Assembly (NCBI GenBank): GCA_002449765.1
Contig: DJXN01000012.1
Location: 62,001-126,000, forward strand
Origin: Fibrobacter sp. UBA7003
Lineage (GTDB): Bacteria; Fibrobacterota; Fibrobacteria; Fibrobacterales; Fibrobacteraceae
DNA length: 64,000 bases
Reading direction: 5' to 3'
Shown here: positions 57,752 to 64,000 of the stretch, piece by piece
How positions within the stretch are numbered: position 1 is the first letter of the stretch
Layout: each line of letters starts with the position of its first letter
Program-made: the position numbers and the translations under genes
The notes under the pieces: model-generated
Told to the model about the DNA's origin: nothing
What the model saw: the letters and a program-made list of their open reading frames with translations, nothing else
The model's database searches: none

Positions 57752-57978
57752 ATGGATAAATTCACGTATCCATATACTCCAGAACAAAAGCATTCTTTCT
57801 ATGCTTGTTTCTAGGTTTTCTAGGGATTCACAGATTTTACGAAGATAAATTTTGGACAGCATTACTGTGGATGTTTACACTTGGCTTGTTCGGAATAGGT
57901 TGGGTGGTCGACCTGATAATCATTCTCAATAAGCCTCGCTATTATGACTCGGACGGGAATGAGTATTATTATGATTAA
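57752..57978 (+). pseudogene. TM2-domain protein gene with a one-base frameshift
   Basis: From ATG 57752, behind AGGGG, the reading MDKFTYPYTPEQKH goes to a stop at 57812. One frame over, it continues as KAFFLCLFLGFLGIHRFYED and FWTALLWMFTLGLFGIGWVVD, followed by LIIILNKPRYYD, an exact TM2 pattern (GxFGxHRFY...GxxGIGxxxD). One extra A in the AAAA run at 57786-57789 would join the halves into a roughly 75-residue protein. Either a recent mutation, an assembly error, or a -1 slip at A-AAG. It is downstream of the toxin-antitoxin pair in AT-rich DNA. Confidence 0.7.
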
Positions 57979-58001
57979 GTAACGCAGGGAACTCCGGCAA
58001 G

Positions 58002-58030
58002 TTGACAAGATTATCCTCGTTTCTTATATT
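58002..58030 (+). promoter_or_regulatory. Consensus promoter upstream of the 58230 gene
   Basis: TTGACA (58002-58007), 17 nt, TATATT (58025-58030): the best sigma-70 match in the window. An ATG at 58037, 6 nt after the -10, opens an 87-codon frame of doubtful reality. The leader to the 58230 gene is about 190 nt. Confidence 0.65.
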
Positions 58031-58156
58031 TTTATTATGAAGCCAAGAACGCGCAACACGCTTACCCCCCCATCAACTGCCCATTTGTGCAGTGATTTTA
58101 ACAGTATAGTCAGCTTCATAGCATTTCATTCTTTTACATCGAAAGTTCTTCGTGTG

Positions 58157-58183
58157 CCCCCCCTCTTACGACGGGGGATTTTT
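58157..58183 (+). terminator. Terminator-like hairpin in the leader of the 58230 gene
   Basis: CCCCC and GGGGG arms around a TCTTACGAC-type loop, followed by ATTTTT. It lies between the promoter at 58002-58030 and ATG 58230, so it may attenuate the gene. Confidence 0.5.
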
Positions 58184-58229
58184 CGTGTTTCAAACCCTAT
58201 AGCGACCCTTTACGAGTCAAAGGAAAAAT

Positions 58230-59354
58230 ATGAAAATTCGCAAAAAAATTATTCAAGCATTGGTGGCGCTGGCGGTCATTATGCCGAGCGTAAGTTATAG
58301 CGCAGACGCGCAGAACGACATCAAGGACAAATGGATGGCCGAGGCAAAGGAAATCTTTGAGAAGCAGGATTCCACGACCTCCATTCTCGACAGATGCCGC
58401 GCTTTCTACTACGGATACCAGAGAGACGCCGAAGCCCAGCGCAACAAAGAAGTCGACTTCCGCCTTGTATATGCCGACCGTATGGTAACCAGCTGGAACC
58501 TACTGTTCGACGCGAAGGTGGGGGTCAAATATGAGGATTTCGAGAAAAGCAAAGAAGGTTTGTCCATTAAAGATCCTGCCGACAAGCTGACACTCGAAGC
58601 ATGGGAATTTGTGAAAACTGAGGTTTACAACAAATTTCCCGGACGAAGCACAAAATACTGGTCGGAAATATACAAGCTCAACCAAAACTTAGACGTACCG
58701 CTGCCATTCCAAGACATTTCGGGCTACATCAAGGGTATGCTCGACAAGTCTGAACAATGCAAGAGCAACGAGTGCAAGCTCGTCTGTCTCTACCGTGTAA
58801 TCGTCAACCGCGAGAAACACACCGTGGAATATCCGCAGGTAATCCCTAACGACGAAATTCTCTATACCGAGCGCATCAAGAATGGCGTAGCCGCATTGCC
58901 CGCCGACCTCCTCGCTAAAAACCCGCTACCCGTACTGCGTACCGCCGAGGAGCTCTTCAACAAGCGCATCTCCGACGCAGAAACTCACAAGCTGCCATTT
59001 GAGACGCCCAAGAAAAACCGCGACACCGCATTGGAAACACAAATCAAGAAACGCGTTCAGGCTGGCAGCCCCTCCGCCAAAATCAAGGCAGTGGCATTCG
59101 GATCCGACGCCACTGCATCGTGGTCCATCCACAGAAACGCATTTGACATACCCATCTCTCGCAGCAAGCAAGGCATCATCATTGTGGAATACCCCGGCAA
59201 GCCCGGACTCTATTTGGGCCATGGCCTCACCGCAACCCAGGCACACCAGGGCGGCGGGAAATACGGCAAGTCCGAGGTGAGCCTGGACAATTCGTTCATA
59301 ATCTGCAAAGAAATGATTTTCGATTCGAATTGGATGCCGATCGATTTGAAATAA
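58230..59354 (+). CDS. Secreted protein, function unknown
   Basis: 374 residues. Signal peptide (KIRKKIIQALVALAVIMPSVSYSADA), then a helical, charged N-terminal half and a more strand-like C-terminal part (IKAVAFGSDATASWSIHRNA; FDIPISRSKQGIIIVEYPGK). Two close cysteine pairs (CKSNECKLVCLY) occur near residue 190. No domain recognised. AAAGGAAAAAT precedes ATG 58230. Probably periplasmic or exported. Confidence 0.8.
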   Translation: MKIRKKIIQALVALAVIMPSVSYSADAQNDIKDKWMAEAKEIFEKQDSTTSILDRCRAFYYGYQRDAEAQRNKEVDFRLVYADRMVTSWNLLFDAKVGVKYEDFEKSKEGLSIKDPADKLTLEAWEFVKTEVYNKFPGRSTKYWSEIYKLNQNLDVPLPFQDISGYIKGMLDKSEQCKSNECKLVCLYRVIVNREKHTVEYPQVIPNDEILYTERIKNGVAALPADLLAKNPLPVLRTAEELFNKRISDAETHKLPFETPKKNRDTALETQIKKRVQAGSPSAKIKAVAFGSDATASWSIHRNAFDIPISRSKQGIIIVEYPGKPGLYLGHGLTATQAHQGGGKYGKSEVSLDNSFIICKEMIFDSNWMPIDLK

Positions 59355-59387
59355 TTGTCTTCAAAGCGCCAACGCCGCGTACTGCTT

Positions 59388-59416
59388 CAACGTGTTCCAG
59401 ATGAAACACGTTGTTT
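59388..59416 (+). terminator. Stem-loop after the 58230 gene
   Basis: Perfect 9-bp arms CAACGTGTT and AACACGTTG with an 8-nt loop, then TTTC. The T-run is short, so termination is likely but not certain. Confidence 0.55.
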
Positions 59417-59556
59417 CATAAATGCATCAAATAGCGAAAAATCCGCATCGAACGCACGATAAAGTTCCCCGATTCCGATAAATTTGCATCTTTAATTATA
59501 TACATTAAGGTAGTTAGGATCGCAAAGTCCATGCGATTACGGGAAGGAGGAATACC

Positions 59557-60465
59557 ATGTTCACGCTACGTTTTTTGTGGATTGCCGCAGCACTGTCCGC
59601 CATGTTCCTGGCTGGCTGCGGAACGCCCGTGTACAGGCAGGGGAACCTAACGCAAGGCATTTTCGAGACAAGCGTTCCCGAAAACTTCACCGGTGCAGGC
59701 AAGGAATTTGCAGCAGGCTCGTCTATCAAGGGGGTTTCACTTTCGTTCGACTACACGACGGAAGAAGAAATGAAAATGAAAAACGTCAAGAACGCGGAAC
59801 TCAAAGAAGGCGATTACGACCCTCTAATCAGCGGAAGCGACGATGACAAAAAAATCATGTCCGAAACAAAAATAAAGAAGTTCAGCTACAAGCGAAACCG
59901 CTTTCCCGTCTCGGCAGCATTCACGCACCTTTTCAAGGCGAAAGACGAACTTGCATGGGGATATTCCATCGGCCTGGACCCGGGATTCTACGCTCGGGTC
60001 ATCGGCGGAATCAACAAGAAGAATTTCGAAGTCGGTGCCTATTTCGATATCGAGTTCTATAACGTGGGCGACATTTCGTTCGATTATTACGAATGCAGCG
60101 CCCCCACTAAGGAAGGATGCAAGGACATAACCGAAGAGAAGCACCTTGAAGAAGAAAATGTCCGTCAAGGCCGTCTGGGCGCAGGCATCTTCACGTCGTT
60201 CTACGTGAACGGCCTAGCGATTTCTTACTCACCGCTGCTCTACGTGCCCACAATAGAACAGGAATACGAGCTGCAAGAGAACGACATGCACGGGAACACC
60301 TTACGCACGCGCGTCGACAACCCATTCATACTGAGCCAATACGCAGGCGTATCGAAGTGGATTGACGAGCACTGGAAAGTTTCTCTCGGGGCAACGGTCC
60401 TCAGCAGCCTCTATTTCAACGACTTCTACCTTACCGCCAACGCTTCGCTCGGATTCTGGTTCTAA
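59557..60465 (+). CDS. Lipoprotein with outer-membrane barrel-like sequence
   Basis: 302 residues. Signal LWIAAALSAMFLAGCG with lipobox Cys at 22, then mostly strands ending in an aromatic (SLGFWF). ELAWGYSIGLDPGFYARVIG and LAISYSPLLYVPTIEQEYEL are typical amphipathic strand runs. A central charged loop (DDKKIMSETKIKK) may be extracellular. No function recognised. ATG 59557 has GGAAGGAGG upstream. The leader also holds a short ATCGCA/TGCGAT hairpin (59519-59537). Confidence 0.75.
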   Translation: MFTLRFLWIAAALSAMFLAGCGTPVYRQGNLTQGIFETSVPENFTGAGKEFAAGSSIKGVSLSFDYTTEEEMKMKNVKNAELKEGDYDPLISGSDDDKKIMSETKIKKFSYKRNRFPVSAAFTHLFKAKDELAWGYSIGLDPGFYARVIGGINKKNFEVGAYFDIEFYNVGDISFDYYECSAPTKEGCKDITEEKHLEEENVRQGRLGAGIFTSFYVNGLAISYSPLLYVPTIEQEYELQENDMHGNTLRTRVDNPFILSQYAGVSKWIDEHWKVSLGATVLSSLYFNDFYLTANASLGFWF

Positions 60466-60502
60466 AAAAAATTTCCGATGGCCATCGTTTTAGCGAATGC
60501 AA

Positions 60503-61306
60503 TCAGTAAGAGCTCGACGAAGACTCTAGTGTCCGCGCACTCGACAACAAATCATGAACACTCATCGAACATGAAGATTCGGGCATGGGAGGCTTGCCCG
60601 GATCCGGCTCATACACAACTTCGTAAGTGCTATGCTTGGCGTAAGGCGCCGTGTAATCAATATACTTGATATTTTCAAGCTCAGATCCATAACTTATCGC
60701 GAAATCAGACCAGCAGAGACAATAGGTACTTGCCTGCACGTCAACAAATTTCATGACCAAGGTGTCCCCAGACATCGTCTTGGATAGGGTGCCTCCCTGC
60801 CTTCTACAGTTATCTACAACATAATACAGCGTGCCCGAGTATCTTCCGCTCGAATCCGGCTGCATATACGCTTTGGTGGCAAGCGGCGGCACTTCCCCAA
60901 TAGGATAATCAGCAAAGCAATTCATTGACACCTGGACATCCAATTCCTGCGGCCCCGAAGACGAAGAAACGACTTCCACAGACGAACTAGAATTCACAGT
61001 AGTCGTATCGCCCGAATCCGAGCTCGAGGACTTCTCAACGACTACCGAAGACGACAGAGCTTTTTCTGATGAAGAAGATTTCTGTTCAGCTACAGAAGAC
61101 GACGATTTCGCCTTTTCTTTTGATGATGACGACACATCCTTTGACGAGGAACCTTTCTGTTCAATCGATGACGAAGAAAGCGTTTCTTCTACAGAACTAG
61201 AACTGTCAAGTTCTGAATCTGCAGGATTTGAGGATGAAGGCGAATCATCGCCACAAGCAGCCAGCGCCATGGCAAGAGCCGAACTAAAGATAAATGATTT
61301 CTTCAT
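60503..61306 (-). CDS. Poly-serine-linker lipoprotein, unknown
   Basis: 267 residues, ATG 61306 with AGAGG upstream. Signal KSFIFSSALAMALAACGDD with lipobox. Then comes an unusually long linker of about 110 residues made of repeated serine runs separated by acidic or basic words (DSSSSVEETLSSSSIEQKG, SSSKEKAKSSSSVAEQKS). A small C-terminal domain with four or more cysteines follows (SMNCFADYPIG, NCRRQGG, TYCLCWSD, ESSCSM), ending in a second serine tail. Serine linkers of this kind separate surface modules in Fibrobacter. No enzymatic motif recognised. Confidence 0.82.
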   Translation of the reverse strand: MKKSFIFSSALAMALAACGDDSPSSSNPADSELDSSSSVEETLSSSSIEQKGSSSKDVSSSSKEKAKSSSSVAEQKSSSSEKALSSSVVVEKSSSSDSGDTTTVNSSSSVEVVSSSSGPQELDVQVSMNCFADYPIGEVPPLATKAYMQPDSSGRYSGTLYYVVDNCRRQGGTLSKTMSGDTLVMKFVDVQASTYCLCWSDFAISYGSELENIKYIDYTAPYAKHSTYEVVYEPDPGKPPMPESSCSMSVHDLLSSARTLESSSSSY

Positions 61307-61426
61307 GAGAACCTCTTTCTGTTTTCTTCCGTCCCCTATTAAATAATATAATCTTTTTTTCAACGCACTGCATGTAAAAAAAAAAGACGCAAAGTAAAAT
61401 TAATTATCTTCACTTATATAAAATGA

Positions 61427-61452
61427 GCAAAAATGGCGGCTCAACGGCCGCC
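61427..61452 (-). terminator. Terminator of ettA
   Basis: On the minus strand GGCGGC-CGTTGA-GCCGCC is followed by ATTTTTG. It starts 8 nt after the ettA stop codon. Confidence 0.8.
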
Positions 61453-61459
61453 TCTTTTA

Positions 61460-63154
61460 TTACTGTCTCGTGAGCGTCTTGTACCTGATGGGCTTCGGAT
61501 TGTCGGCATCCTCGCCGAGGCGCTTCTTGCGGTCGGCTTCGTATTCGCTCCAGTTGCCTTCGAACCACACGACCTTGGAATCGCCTTCGTAAGCGAGGAT
61601 GTGGGTGGCGATGCGGTCCAGGAACCAGCGGTCATGCGAGATAATCACGGCGCAGCCTGCGAACTTGAGGATGGCCTGTTCCAGAGCCTGCAGCGTTTCG
61701 ATATCCAAGTCGTTGGTCGGTTCGTCGAGGAACAACAGATTGCCCGGCTTCTGCAGGTTCTTCGCCATGAGCACGCGGTTGCGTTCACCGCCCGAAAGCG
61801 CCGTGAGCTTTTTCTGCTGGGCAGCACCCGTGAAGTTGAAGAGCCCACAATAGGCGCGGCCGTTCATCTTGCGGTCACCCACCATAATCTCGTCGTTGCC
61901 GCCGGTGATTTCTTCCCACACGGTCTTGCTGTCATCGAGGCTATCGCGGCCCTGTTCCATGCTGATGATTTCCACGGTCTCGCCAATCTTGAGCGTACCG
62001 CCATCGGGCTTTTCCTGGCCCATAATCATCTTGAACAACGTTGTCTTACCTGCACCATTCGGGCCGATAATGCCCACGATGCCGGAGCGCGGCAAGTTGA
62101 AGTTCAAGTCATCAAACAGCACCTTGTCGCCAAAGGCCTTCTGCAGGTGTTCCGCCTGGATAACGATATCGCCCAAGCGCTTGCCGTTCGCAATGTGAAT
62201 CTGCGCCACCTTGATCTGTTCGCGGGAATCTTCGGCCAAGAGTTCCTCGTAAGCCTTGAGACGGGCCTTGCTCTTGGCCTGGCGCGCCTTCGGGCTCTGC
62301 TTGACCCATTCCTGTTCGCGGGCGAGGCGCTTCTGCCTGTCGGATTCGCCCTTCTCTTCGCCACGGAGGCGTTCCAGCTTCTGATCAAGCCACTGGGCGT
62401 AATTGCCTTCCCAGGGAATGCCGCGGCCGCGGTCGATTTCCAGAATCCAGTTCGTCACGTTGTCGAGGAAGTAACGGTCATGGGTCACGAGAATCACGGA
62501 GCCCTTGTATTCGCGGAGGTGGCGTTCGAGCCAAGCAACCGTTTCGGCATCCAGGTGGTTCGTCGGTTCGTCAAGGAGCAGCAAATCCGGTTCTTCGAGG
62601 AGCAAGCGGCAAAGGGCCACGCGGCGTTTTTCACCACCAGAGAGGTTCGTCACCGGCCAGTCACCCGGCGGGCAACGGAGAGCGTCCATCGCAATTTCGA
62701 TATTGCGGTCGAGGCTCCACAAATCCTGCGCGTCGATGATGTCCTGAAGCTTCGCCTGTTCGTCGAGGAGCTTGTTCATCTCGTCGTCTTCCATGGGTTC
62801 GGCGAACTTCATGGAAATCTCGTTGAAGCGGTCGAGCACGGCCTGCTTCTTGGCAACGGCCTGCATCACGTTTTCCTTGACGGTCAAGTTCGGGTCCAGC
62901 TGCGGTTCCTGTGGCAGGTAGCCTGCGGTGCGGCCCGGTTCAATCCAGGCTTCACCCTGGAATTCCTTGTCGATGCCCGCCATAATGCGGAGGAGCGTCG
63001 ACTTACCGGCACCGTTCTGGCCGATGATGCCAATCTTTGCGCCGTAGTAGAAACTGAGTGAAATATCCTTCAGCACCTCCTTGTTAGGCGGGTACGACTT
63101 GGTCATCTTGTACATGTAGAAAACGAATTTTTCTGCTTTATTCTGTTCGGCCAT
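61460..63154 (-). CDS. ettA: Energy-dependent translational throttle protein EttA (ABC-F)
   Basis: 564 residues from ATG 63154; a further in-frame start upstream lacks the family fit. Two ABC domains: first Walker A IGQNGAGKSTLLRI with signature LSGGEKRRVALCR and LLLDEPTNHLD, second IGPNGAGKTTLFKM with LSGGERNRVLMAK and LFLDEPTNDLD, joined by a charged linker. SYPPNKEVLKDISLSF at the start is the EttA form. ABC-F proteins bind the ribosomal E site; EttA gates entry into elongation by ATP/ADP level. No membrane part, as expected. Confidence 0.95.
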   Translation of the reverse strand: MAEQNKAEKFVFYMYKMTKSYPPNKEVLKDISLSFYYGAKIGIIGQNGAGKSTLLRIMAGIDKEFQGEAWIEPGRTAGYLPQEPQLDPNLTVKENVMQAVAKKQAVLDRFNEISMKFAEPMEDDEMNKLLDEQAKLQDIIDAQDLWSLDRNIEIAMDALRCPPGDWPVTNLSGGEKRRVALCRLLLEEPDLLLLDEPTNHLDAETVAWLERHLREYKGSVILVTHDRYFLDNVTNWILEIDRGRGIPWEGNYAQWLDQKLERLRGEEKGESDRQKRLAREQEWVKQSPKARQAKSKARLKAYEELLAEDSREQIKVAQIHIANGKRLGDIVIQAEHLQKAFGDKVLFDDLNFNLPRSGIVGIIGPNGAGKTTLFKMIMGQEKPDGGTLKIGETVEIISMEQGRDSLDDSKTVWEEITGGNDEIMVGDRKMNGRAYCGLFNFTGAAQQKKLTALSGGERNRVLMAKNLQKPGNLLFLDEPTNDLDIETLQALEQAILKFAGCAVIISHDRWFLDRIATHILAYEGDSKVVWFEGNWSEYEADRKKRLGEDADNPKPIRYKTLTRQ

Positions 63155-63240
63155 AAAAGGTTCCAGTTTGTTTATGGACTCTACGTCCAAGGTGATACGC
63201 TATATTTTTTCAATATAGCTTTTTCACGCAACGCCGTTCT

Positions 63241-64000
63241 TTACTTTTTGAACCGGACAATATCGGTGCGGTTTCCATTGCGGGCAACTACATGGTAGAT
63301 TCCCGGGGCAAGGCCCTGCACATCGAAAACCGCCGAGCGCACCGTCTGCCTACGCATGACCTCGCGCCCCTGCAGGTCAAGGATGCGCACCGTCGCACCA
63401 TCAATAAACGTGCTTCCGAGTTCTACAAACAGATGGCTGTCGGCGTAATGGACCGAAGTTCCGTACACGCTTGCGAAATCACCCAGCGCAGTCGTACCCG
63501 TGTCGGTTTTCGCCGTATCTTCCTTCGTCGGAATCTTGTCGTCCTTGCCCACCAGGCGCCACATCTGGTTCCATTCCCAGTCGTCGGCCCAGCTCTGCAC
63601 CACGCGCTCGCCGTCCGTCGTCGCGCGCAGGTACATGTTGCTGTGCTGCATTTTCATGCGCACCACGGAGCCCTCGTAACCGGACTGCTTTTCCATCACC
63701 ACCTTCTGGTGGGCGCCCCCATTCCACTTGTAAAGACCCATCGTGATGCCCGCATCCGTAGATTCGTTCGGGGTATCGAGAGAAATGTCGCCGAAGTTGA
63801 TGCGGAACGTCGTCGAAGATAGCGGCGTAACCGTCGCAACAGCATTCTCGCCATTGCAATCACCCAGCGCAAGCTTGTCTTCGGATGTACGGACCATGCA
63901 GGTACCAAAATTCATTGACATGATGCGCACCGTATCGGGTTTCGCGGGTTTGGCCTGCCAAACCCGCACCCAGTCCGCCTCGAAATACGCCGGCTTGTCG
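63241..64000 (-). CDS. GH16-type glucanase, C-terminal part with ricin-like and sorting domains
   Basis: The gene enters from the right edge. The visible start (PAYFEADWVRVWQAKP) is the last strand of a GH16 laminarinase/lichenase domain (FYVDYVRVYQ type). It is followed by a ricin-type beta-trefoil (SEDKLALGDCNGENAVATVT; MGLYKWNGGAHQKVVMEKQ; WNQMWRLVG) and, after a Thr/Asp linker, a C-terminal sorting domain (ATVRILDLQGREVMRRQTVR, LAPGIYHVVARNGNRTDIVR). The last has the usual type IX secretion form. Expected to hydrolyse beta-1,3 or mixed-link glucans; the catalytic residues are off-window. Confidence 0.85.
   Translation of the reverse strand, partial: DKPAYFEADWVRVWQAKPAKPDTVRIMSMNFGTCMVRTSEDKLALGDCNGENAVATVTPLSSTTFRINFGDISLDTPNESTDAGITMGLYKWNGGAHQKVVMEKQSGYEGSVVRMKMQHSNMYLRATTDGERVVQSWADDWEWNQMWRLVGKDDKIPTKEDTAKTDTGTTALGDFASVYGTSVHYADSHLFVELGSTFIDGATVRILDLQGREVMRRQTVRSAVFDVQGLAPGIYHVVARNGNRTDIVRFKK

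Noticed and set aside
58037..58300. An 87-codon frame directly after the consensus promoter
   Set aside because: Start position fits the leaderless pattern, but composition is not protein-like, it runs through a terminator-like hairpin and overlaps the secreted-protein gene; kept only as a possible leader peptide.
59510..59557. A c-di-GMP-I-like riboswitch in the leader of the 59557 gene (words GGATCGCAAAGTCC and CGGG)
   Set aside because: Only one half resembles the aptamer; the CACAGGGCAAACC half and the paired helices are missing. The simple ATCGCA/TGCGAT hairpin explains the pattern.
60960..61240. A microsatellite-type DNA repeat
   Set aside because: The repetition comes from serine-run linkers in the lipoprotein; codons vary, so selection is on the protein.

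Overview
The window looks like chromosomal DNA of a Fibrobacter species (phylum Fibrobacterota), a cellulose- and hemicellulose-degrading gut bacterium. The clearest sign is three lipoproteins (27178-28014, 28029-28799, 40690-41571) that carry the Fibrobacter succinogenes major paralogous domain, with its RDGQTYKTVKIG motif. Supporting signs are lipoproteins with poly-serine linkers behind the lipobox, secreted polysaccharide-active proteins with C-terminal sorting domains, and a CE6 acetylesterase joined to a CBM6-like module. No insertion sequence, prophage, CRISPR array, rRNA or tRNA was seen. Layout. 1-7634: a cut DUF58 gene and its MoxR ATPase, divergent mnmA, nadE, a lipoprotein, a nucleotide-sugar-type SDR and a divergent DnaA. 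7635-12721: an AT-rich spacer, a polytopic membrane protein, a small unknown, trhP and a Wzi-like outer-membrane protein, all on the minus strand. 12940-20115: a plus-strand set for pectin-like polysaccharide (Cthe_2159-type binding lipoprotein, a large double pectate-lyase-fold protein, a lipoprotein). 20237-23862: rpsD, a PilB/GspE ATPase and thiL. 24016-30574: a receiver-like protein, a TIM-barrel protein, the CE6 esterase, two tandem paralogous-domain lipoproteins, and efp divergent from epmB. 30727-37420: an operon joining a polarity GTPase (MglA-like) and a roadblock protein to a DUF2914 protein, a large outer-membrane protein and an Omp85 protein, preceded by rpsT. 37532-45477: a sugar aminotransferase, a thioesterase, a MATE exporter, the third paralogous-domain lipoprotein, dnaG, sufC and sufD. 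45556-51026: a 34-residue membrane peptide, a SulP transporter, three small soluble proteins and a cellulose-synthase-like GT2. 51031-55360: a compact type II secretion/type IV pilus operon (secretin, a GspL/GspC-like hybrid, a GspK-like protein, two pseudopilins). 55472-64000: an RBBP9 hydrolase, an ABC permease, a toxin-antitoxin pair, a frameshifted TM2 gene, three envelope proteins, ettA and the tail of a GH16 glucanase. Three patterns cut across genes. First, a TAWATT-type -10 element, often followed by TTGG, lies 6-7 nt before the start codon of many unrelated genes, which predicts leaderless transcripts. Second, a roughly 200-bp repeat occurs twice (41609-41804 and 56766-56966); one copy keeps an open frame and the other is frameshifted. 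Third, efp and the gene for its modifying enzyme epmB diverge from one palindrome that supplies a -10 element to both strands. The functional themes are plant polysaccharide attack and export (pectate-lyase fold, CE6, GH16, secretin operon, sorting domains), envelope construction, and housekeeping for translation (MnmA, TrhP, EF-P/EpmB, EttA, S4, S20).
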